From Candidatus Roizmanbacteria bacterium RIFCSPHIGHO2_01_FULL_39_8 (GTDB lineage: Bacteria > Patescibacteriota > Microgenomatia > UBA1406 > GWC2-37-13), in assembly GCA_001789355.1 (NCBI GenBank), contig MFZI01000016.1, positions 1 through 10,337 on the forward strand: a DNA stretch of 10,337 nt, given 5' to 3'. This document shows, one piece after another, positions 5,236 through 10,337 of this stretch. The notes under the pieces were generated by a model. That model made no database searches and was not told where the DNA came from. It worked only from the letters and a program-made list of their open reading frames with translations. The stretch's first letter is position 1; every line of letters begins with the position of its first letter. The translations under genes and the position numbers were made by a program.

Positions 5236-6234
5236 ATGGCAAATATGGCAAAAACGGCTTTGATAACGGGCATTTTAGGGCAGGATGGTCCTTATTTAGC
5301 TAAATTGTTACTTTCCAAAGGATATAAAGTCTATGGCATGGTACGAAGGTATTCCAATCCCAACTTTGAGAATTTAGAGTACTTGGACCTTACTAATAAG
5401 ATTGATTACATGGAGGGCGATATGACCGATGAATCCTCACTTTACAATGTCATTAGAGTATTAAGGCCTACCGAAGTTTACAATCTTGCCGCCCAATCAT
5501 TTGTGGGAGGATCTTGGGAGATGGCAAAGCTCACCACCGAGGTAAATTCGCTCGGAGTTGTCTTCCTGCTTAATGGTATCAAGCTTTTTTCTCCGAGAAC
5601 TAAATTTTACCAGGCTTCAACCTCTGAAATGTTTGGTCTATCAAATACGAATGGGTACCAGGATGAGAAGACACCTTTTCATCCCCGAAGTCCTTATGCT
5701 ATATCAAAAGTGCACGCGTATTGGACCACGATTAATTTTCGCGAATCTTTTGGTTTATTTACTACCAATGGGATACTGTTCAATCATGAATCTCCGATTC
5801 GCGGGATCCAATTTGTCACAAGAAAAATCAGTGACGGAGTTGCAAAGATAAAACTCGGTTTAGAAAAGAAACTTTATCTCGGAAATCTAGAAACTATGAG
5901 AGATTGGGGGTTTGCCGGTGATTATGTAGAAGCAATGTATTTGATGCTGCAGCAGGAAAAACCCGATGATTATGTTGTTGGAACAGGAGAGAATCACACG
6001 GTTAAGGAATTCGTCAAGCTTGCATTCAGGTACGGAGGAATACCGGATTGGGAAAAATACGTAGTTATCGATCCGCGCTTCAAAAGACCGGCGGAGGTAT
6101 ACGAACTCAAAGCTAAAGCAGATAAGGTCACTAAAGCTTTAGGATGGAAACCGAAAGTATCGTTTGATGAATTAGTAAAAACGATGGTTGAGGCGGATCT
6201 AAAAAGATATGGAAGAGTTTCCAAATCTAGGTAA
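5236..6234 (+). CDS. gmd: GDP-mannose 4,6-dehydratase
   Basis: Gmd converts GDP-D-mannose to GDP-4-keto-6-deoxy-D-mannose, the branch point to GDP-L-fucose, GDP-D-rhamnose, GDP-colitose or GDP-perosamine. It is a cytoplasmic extended SDR enzyme, 332 aa here, near the usual length. The Rossmann motif TGILGQDG is at 11-18 and MVRR follows at 35-38. The catalytic residues are T129 and E131 in STSEMFG and the Y154xxxK158 pair in SPYAISK. Further family motifs are NHESPIRG (183-190), FVTRKIS (193-199) and NLETMRDWGFAGDYVEAMYLMLQQ (217-240). The usual second Arg of HESPRRG is Ile here. A second in-frame ATG at 5245 (MAKTALITG) could be the true start. It follows SemiSWEET by one base and overlaps the methyltransferase by 26 bases. 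The enzyme that completes the sugar is not in the window. Confidence 0.95.
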   Translation: MANMAKTALITGILGQDGPYLAKLLLSKGYKVYGMVRRYSNPNFENLEYLDLTNKIDYMEGDMTDESSLYNVIRVLRPTEVYNLAAQSFVGGSWEMAKLTTEVNSLGVVFLLNGIKLFSPRTKFYQASTSEMFGLSNTNGYQDEKTPFHPRSPYAISKVHAYWTTINFRESFGLFTTNGILFNHESPIRGIQFVTRKISDGVAKIKLGLEKKLYLGNLETMRDWGFAGDYVEAMYLMLQQEKPDDYVVGTGENHTVKEFVKLAFRYGGIPDWEKYVVIDPRFKRPAEVYELKAKADKVTKALGWKPKVSFDELVKTMVEADLKRYGRVSKSR

Positions 6235-6940
6235 CCAACAGCTTACTCTTAGCAAAAAAGTCTACGACGTTCGTATTACTAACTTACTCCGCTTCATCTA
6301 CAAAAAAATGGGCTTCAAAAAAGGATCTCTCATCGATGTTGGTTCAGGGAACGGTCTTGCTCTTAAATTCTTTAAAGACAGAGGGTTTCATGTCTTTGGG
6401 ATGGAGCGATCAAAGAAGTTATGTAAAGAGATGGAAGATAATCCTCTCCTGAAGGGAATCACTATCCGTGCAGGAGACATTCTTAAATCTTCTGGAAATG
6501 GAGAATATGATTATGTCTTGGCGAGCGATGTTATTGAACATGTTCAAAATGATACGCTTGCACTTCATAATTTATTTTCTTTCGTGAAAAAGGGTGGATT
6601 ACTTATCGTCTCGGTTCCTGCCCATTCTTTCTTATTTGGAGAGCGTGATAGACAATGGGGTCATTATCGTAGATACTCGAAGCAGAATCTTCTCTCTCTT
6701 TTGACTACCCTCAAAAGAAAAGAAATTGAGTTTTTCACCTATTGGAATCTTGCAGGTTTTTTTGTTTACTTTTTTTATGAAAAGATATTGCATAGACCTA
6801 TTCAAGACGAGTTTCGTTATAAAAAAACAAAGGCTGCTTTATTCAAGCAAAAAATCGCAAATATTTTGTTAAGATGTGAGGAACATTTGGGTTATATGCC
6901 TTGGGGCTTAACTCTAATCGTTGGAATACGTAAAGTTTAG
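6209..6940 (+). CDS. Class I SAM-dependent methyltransferase
   Basis: A Rossmann-fold methyltransferase of 243 aa, probably modifying a sugar or glycan lipid given its place behind gmd. SAM-binding motif I is LIDVGSGNG at 41-49, followed by an acidic end of beta 2 (GMERS, 64-68). RAGDIL at 87-92 and DYVLASDVIEHVQND at 101-115 follow. The VPAHSFLFGERDRQWGHYRRYS stretch (136-157) is the type seen in many methyltransferases near glycosyltransferases. A hydrophobic patch at 177-190 may touch the membrane. The ATG at 6209 overlaps the end of gmd by 26 bases in another frame and has no Shine-Dalgarno; the next Met (residue 34) lies just before motif I and would give a very short N-terminus. The gene ends in a 4-base tail-to-tail overlap with the glycosyltransferase on the other strand. 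The substrate is unknown. Confidence 0.85.
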   Translation: MEEFPNLGNQQLTLSKKVYDVRITNLLRFIYKKMGFKKGSLIDVGSGNGLALKFFKDRGFHVFGMERSKKLCKEMEDNPLLKGITIRAGDILKSSGNGEYDYVLASDVIEHVQNDTLALHNLFSFVKKGGLLIVSVPAHSFLFGERDRQWGHYRRYSKQNLLSLLTTLKRKEIEFFTYWNLAGFFVYFFYEKILHRPIQDEFRYKKTKAALFKQKIANILLRCEEHLGYMPWGLTLIVGIRKV

Positions 6941-8478
6941 AGCGATTTGGAAATGCCAGAGAGATTGCGCAGTCTTTCTAAAAAGATAGCAGGAAAATTA
7001 AGCACAAGATCTTGCAAAGTCCAATTTTTTATGATCACGAAAATCCAGTTTCGAAAATCATAAACATTTTTTTTGCTGCCAATGTGTTTTGAAGTCGATT
7101 GACCTGCATGGACAACTTTTGCCTCAGGACAAATAATATTTTTGTACCCAGCTCTTTTGATGCGAAGTGATAAATCAATATCCTCAAGATAGGAACCAAA
7201 TTTTTCATCGAATAAACCTACCTTATTAAGCACTTCTTTATTGTAAAGTACTGCAGCTGCGTTTGTCGCGTCAACTTCTCTGGATGTTGCTGATGTCAAG
7301 GGTATAGCCTTGCCCTTTTTAAGAATGGTAATCCCCGAGGACTCAATAGTGTTATCCTCTTTATAAATCAGCGGGTTAATTGAACCTGTTTCTGTATCAA
7401 CACAGCTTAAAAGTCTGACAAGCCAATCTTGCGTTAGTTTGACATCGTCGTTGACTGTTCCCACCCATCGCCCAGCTGACGCGTGAAAACCAATGTTTAC
7501 CGTCGAAGCAAATCCCCTATTTCTTTCGATGGGAATGAGTCGGATAAGAGGGAATTCTTTTTTCCAGGTAAAAAAATCTGTTGATTTCATCCCGCTTGTT
7601 ACAACAATCCACTCCACTCCGGGAGTGGAAAATAAGAGATGTTTGTTTTGTTCGAAGAACGAATGTAAAAGATCTTGCTCTAGATTAGGTAGTGTTATAT
7701 TGGTCGTATTATCTAAACGCGGTAGGAGTTTTCTTTTTGTGTAATGATTTTTTATCACCTGGACGACGAATTGGCCAATAAGTGAAAAATGTTTTTTGGC
7801 AAATACGTCCATAGAGCTAAAAAAAATATCCCGTTTAAACTGATCGTCCAGCATTGAAAAGGTCGTTCCCCCGGCGTGCTTTACGTCTATGGGCAACCAC
7901 CCGATTTTATACCCATTTTTTAGCAACCTCAACGTAAGATCGCTGTCTTCAAACCAGAGAAAAAATCTTTCATCCCAACCTCCCAATTTTTTCAGGAGTT
8001 TGCTTTTGATCAATAAGCACCCTCCTGTCAAAGTTTTAGGGTCGGACACATTTTTTTTTGGCAGGATTTTTCCCAGGGGTGAAAATTCTGCCAAAAGAGA
8101 TAAGAGGGTAGGTATAGGTTTGTGATAGTCATCAGAACCGGGAACAGGTGAGGCAGCAAGTAAGTCCTCGTTGCAGGCCAAGTCAATCAATTGGAATACC
8201 TGACCGGGATCTATTTCTACATCGGGGTTCAAAAACAGAAGCCACTTCCCCTCAGCGATCGCGGCACCCTGATTGCAGGCAAACGCATATCCCCTATTTA
8301 TTTCATTCTCAATTAAAGTAACCGAAGGAGATCGGGCTTTCAACCAAGACAGAGACTTTTGAGAGTGGTTGTCGACGACGACTATCTGAATGTCCTGACT
8401 GGACGACAACTTATCAATCTGCTTTTTCAGTGATTCGGGCGTATTCCAATGAACGATTACAATAGTTATTTTTTGCAT
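6937..8478 (-). CDS. Tandem two-domain family 2 glycosyltransferase
   Basis: A soluble or membrane-associated protein of 513 aa with two GT-A family 2 (rhamnosyltransferase-like) domains. Domain 1 (about 1-245) has the start TIVIVHWNTPESL, the nucleotide-contacting VVVDNHS with D36, NRGYAFACNQGAA (61-73), the metal-binding LNPD (83-86), the WFEDSDL catalytic-base region (175-181) and HAGGTTFS (201-208). Domain 2 (about 260-490) repeats the layout: NRGFASTVNIGF (320-331), VNDDV (342-346), YLEDIDLSLR (430-439) and VVHAGQSTSKH (455-465). In domain 2 the first strand is degenerate, and the position of D36 is Thr (VVTSG, 292-296). Domain 2 may therefore have changed donor use or lost activity. It is the last visible gene of the minus-strand operon, 6 bases after the flippase stop, and probably adds sugars supplied by the nearby epimerase or Gmd. 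Confidence 0.88.
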   Translation of the reverse strand: MQKITIVIVHWNTPESLKKQIDKLSSSQDIQIVVVDNHSQKSLSWLKARSPSVTLIENEINRGYAFACNQGAAIAEGKWLLFLNPDVEIDPGQVFQLIDLACNEDLLAASPVPGSDDYHKPIPTLLSLLAEFSPLGKILPKKNVSDPKTLTGGCLLIKSKLLKKLGGWDERFFLWFEDSDLTLRLLKNGYKIGWLPIDVKHAGGTTFSMLDDQFKRDIFFSSMDVFAKKHFSLIGQFVVQVIKNHYTKRKLLPRLDNTTNITLPNLEQDLLHSFFEQNKHLLFSTPGVEWIVVTSGMKSTDFFTWKKEFPLIRLIPIERNRGFASTVNIGFHASAGRWVGTVNDDVKLTQDWLVRLLSCVDTETGSINPLIYKEDNTIESSGITILKKGKAIPLTSATSREVDATNAAAVLYNKEVLNKVGLFDEKFGSYLEDIDLSLRIKRAGYKNIICPEAKVVHAGQSTSKHIGSKKNVYDFRNWIFVIIKNWTLQDLVLNFPAIFLERLRNLSGISKSL

Positions 8479-8484
8479 ATCTCT

Positions 8485-9678
8485 CTAGCGGGAATAAATT
8501 TTTCTGACAAAATACACATTTATGAAAAGTCCGGTGAGCTCGGTAAAAAGCATTACCAATGCCGAAGCGCCAATCCCATAGATAGGGATAAACACTAGAT
8601 TAAGGATAATGTTTGTGACAGTGTTTGCAAAGCCGAAAGGTAAAAATTTTTGTATCAGGTCGGAACTTTGGACGATGGTTGCCAAAGGCGAGTTGATAAA
8701 AAAGAAAAGTAACACCGCGGAGAAAATTTTCAGAACAGGGATGGCGGGAGTATATTCCGCTCCTAACAGAGCAATAATCAGGGTATCCGAAAACAGATAG
8801 AGGGCCGAAGAAATAATCAATCCCAACGTAGACAACAGCAATACAAGCTTCAGAAGGTGTGTCCAGGTGACAGTATTAGGTTTGGCAGAAATAGGAAACA
8901 GGTTATGGGCCAGTGCCGTTGGGATAAGACTCAAAGACTCTAGATAACGATAGGCAGCTCCGTAGATACCAAGCGAGGCGCTATTTAATACATATTTGAT
9001 AACGAGCGAATCTCCTCTGGCATATAAAAAGGATGAAAAAATTAAGAAAGCATAAGAAGATGAAGACCGTAATATTATTCCGACCTTTTTTATTCCGAGG
9101 TCTACTCTAACATAGGCCAATTTTTTCCGGGGAATATACCAAAGGAGCACAAGGAATGATGAAAGCGAGTAGCTCGAGATTGCGACTTCAAATGAAAAAG
9201 AAGAAGTAAAAAATAAGAAGCCAAAGAAAAGGAGCATCATCCGTAACACAGTTTTCAGCGAAACGGTAAAAGACTTTCCCCGCTTCAAGTAATATCCGTC
9301 GAAGATAGATAGAAAAGCCTCAGGTATTAATGTTAAGAGAAAGATAATAGATATTTGAAGATTGAAACTGGATGACAGAAGTAGGAAGATAATAGATAAA
9401 AGAGAAGAGATGAGGAGGGTAAAAATACGGGCGGAGATTACCTTACCGAGAAGTTCATCGCTATCTTCGGATGTCGCTTTTTTCTGATACCACTGGATCA
9501 TGCCAAAGTCGGCAAAGTAGGTGATGAGTTGGAGAAGCGTGATAAAAAGCACGAAGTTTCCGAAATTCGTAGGCAATAAAGTTCTGGCGAACAAAATGAA
9601 TACAAGGAAACTCAATGCCTTCCCTGCCAGCAAGCCTAAAAAATAGACGCCCGATTTTTTGATTAGCCCTCGTATCAT
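8485..9678 (-). CDS. Wzx-like polysaccharide flippase (MATE/MVF superfamily), copy 2
   Basis: A 397-aa membrane protein, slightly short for the family, with about twelve hydrophobic segments. It starts MIRGLIKKSGVYFLGLLAGK, then FVLFILFARTLLPTNFGNFVLF and DFGMIQWYQKKAT, the N-terminal arrangement expected for lipid-linked oligosaccharide flippases (RfbX/Wzx, polysaccharide biosynthesis family). GASALVMLFTELTGLFINVYFVRK lies at the C-terminal end (about 371-394). It lies 12 bases after the epimerase stop and 6 bases before the glycosyltransferase start, so the three are very likely cotranscribed and serve the same glycan. The ATG at 9678 has no Shine-Dalgarno and translation may be coupled. 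Sequence similarity to the other flippase (3605-4900) is only at the pattern level, so a recent duplication is unlikely. Another member of the MVF superfamily is possible, but the neighbours favour glycan export. Confidence 0.85.
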   Translation of the reverse strand: MIRGLIKKSGVYFLGLLAGKALSFLVFILFARTLLPTNFGNFVLFITLLQLITYFADFGMIQWYQKKATSEDSDELLGKVISARIFTLLISSLLSIIFLLLSSSFNLQISIIFLLTLIPEAFLSIFDGYYLKRGKSFTVSLKTVLRMMLLFFGFLFFTSSFSFEVAISSYSLSSFLVLLWYIPRKKLAYVRVDLGIKKVGIILRSSSSYAFLIFSSFLYARGDSLVIKYVLNSASLGIYGAAYRYLESLSLIPTALAHNLFPISAKPNTVTWTHLLKLVLLLSTLGLIISSALYLFSDTLIIALLGAEYTPAIPVLKIFSAVLLFFFINSPLATIVQSSDLIQKFLPFGFANTVTNIILNLVFIPIYGIGASALVMLFTELTGLFINVYFVRKIYSR

Positions 9679-9690
9679 GTCAATGATTTT

Positions 9691-10326
9691 CTATTTCGAG
9701 TAGGTAAAGTTATTTGAATCAGGATTATTATTCCAGTCAGTGACCGAGTGGCCTTTGAGATCTTTGTCCGACAGTATGGGTTGTGCTCTGCTGATTTCTA
9801 CAAATCTTTTCCGCAGGTTTTTATCGCAGAGGCTCCAATCAATGTCCGGTGACAAAGGATTAATACCTGCTTCTGTCTTTGGATTCCATTTACCAGTGCA
9901 CAGATATTCAATCCTTGTTGTCTCGAGAAAGCAGTTTCCGTGCGCGAATCCCACTGGAATCCATATCCATTCTAGAAAGTTTGATTTGGCAGATGCAGGC
10001 ATATCATAAGCGATGATTTTGCCGAACGTCGGAGAATTCTTCCTAATATCAAGTATCAGGTCCAGCATGTGTCCTTCGATAGACCTTACGAGTTTTGCGA
10101 TATAAGGGTTCCATTGAAAATGTAGCCCCCTGATGACGTTTTTTTTAGAATAGCTCTCATTATTTTGAATAAATGTGGCTGTAGATAGCGAACCAAGATT
10201 TATATTTTCAGCAAACTCCGCTTTATTATATGTTTCGGTAAAATATCCCCTTCCGTCAGAAAATTTTTCTGCCGTGACGACCTTCACTTCCGGAAAGTCA
10301 AGCGATTTGATTTGAGCTATTTTCAT
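9691..10326 (-). CDS. rmlC: dTDP-4-dehydrorhamnose 3,5-epimerase (RmlC family)
   Basis: RmlC epimerises C3 and C5 of dTDP-4-keto-6-deoxy-glucose on the way to dTDP-L-rhamnose, in the cytoplasm. The cupin protein here is 211 aa; typical members have about 180-200. Family motifs run in order: DGRGYFTETY (24-33), QNNESYSKKNVIRGLHFQ (54-71) with catalytic-base H69, and LDIRKNSPTFGK (92-103). They continue with IWIPVGFAHGNCFLE (121-135), Y141 in EYLCTGKWNP at the catalytic Tyr position, and LSDKDLKG (185-192) with the conserved Asp pair. The C-terminal tail is Asn-rich and about 20 residues long. W147 replaces the second Tyr usual in the YxxxxYNP motif. An in-frame TAA at 10335-10333 fixes the ATG at 10326. 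TAATG at the start suggests overlap with the stop of another operon gene outside the window. The exact substrate could be another nucleotide keto-sugar. Confidence 0.9.
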   Translation of the reverse strand: MKIAQIKSLDFPEVKVVTAEKFSDGRGYFTETYNKAEFAENINLGSLSTATFIQNNESYSKKNVIRGLHFQWNPYIAKLVRSIEGHMLDLILDIRKNSPTFGKIIAYDMPASAKSNFLEWIWIPVGFAHGNCFLETTRIEYLCTGKWNPKTEAGINPLSPDIDWSLCDKNLRKRFVEISRAQPILSDKDLKGHSVTDWNNNPDSNNFTYSK

Positions 10327-10337
10327 TACATTTTATT

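Noticed and set aside
7611..7627. Perfect 8-bp inverted repeat (TCCACTCC / GGAGTGGA, 1-base spacer)
   Set aside because: It lies inside the glycosyltransferase gene, encodes ordinary residues (STPGVEW), has a spacer too short for a hairpin loop and has no U-tract.
1..10337. CRISPR arrays, insertion sequences, prophage or recoded UGA
   Set aside because: No spaced direct repeats, transposase-like proteins or terminal inverted repeats were seen. TGA ends several genes at sensible places and no gene is interrupted by an in-frame TGA.

Overview
The window looks like a compact, AT-rich bacterial chromosome segment. It has closely packed genes, frequent strand switches, stop codons that abut or overlap, UGA used as stop, and almost no Shine-Dalgarno sequences. 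These traits, together with the divergent PurN/PurF and the short surface-glycan genes, suggest a Patescibacteria (Candidate Phyla Radiation) genome, perhaps Microgenomates-like. That placement is inference: no rRNA or universal marker gene is present. UGA as a normal stop argues against the UGA=Gly lineages (Absconditabacteria, Gracilibacteria).

Left part (1-2223, minus strand): a tRNA-Gly(UCC), then a strong sigma70-type promoter, a short leader carrying two hairpins and a 15-codon reading frame, then purF and the 5' part of purN (cut by the window edge). purF and purN overlap by ATGA and catalyse steps 1 and 3 of de novo purine synthesis. An intrinsic terminator sits between the promoter and the purF start, its U-tract running into the ATG. 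This arrangement suggests attenuation and is the most interesting regulatory signal here.

Right part (2252-10337): surface-polysaccharide genes in four blocks of alternating strand. (i) A GT-C/family 39 membrane glycosyltransferase (+). (ii) A Wzx-like flippase (-), whose stop codon abuts that of the previous gene. (iii) A tight + strand unit of a SemiSWEET sugar transporter, GDP-mannose 4,6-dehydratase (gmd) and a SAM methyltransferase. (iv) A - strand operon entering from beyond the right edge: an RmlC-type 3,5-epimerase, a second flippase, and a two-domain family 2 glycosyltransferase. Together they make deoxy-sugar nucleotides (GDP-6-deoxy-4-keto-mannose from Gmd; probably dTDP-rhamnose with missing RmlABD partners), transfer and methylate the sugars, and flip lipid-linked glycans across the membrane. 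No Wzy polymerase, RmlA/B/D or GDP-fucose/rhamnose-completing enzyme lies in the window.

Several start codons (the leader ORF, SemiSWEET, the first flippase and perhaps the family 39 transferase) lie only about 5-9 bases after a -10 element with no usable Shine-Dalgarno, as expected for leaderless or near-leaderless mRNAs. No CRISPR array, insertion sequence, rRNA or attachment site was seen, and no stretch over 300 bases lacks a gene.
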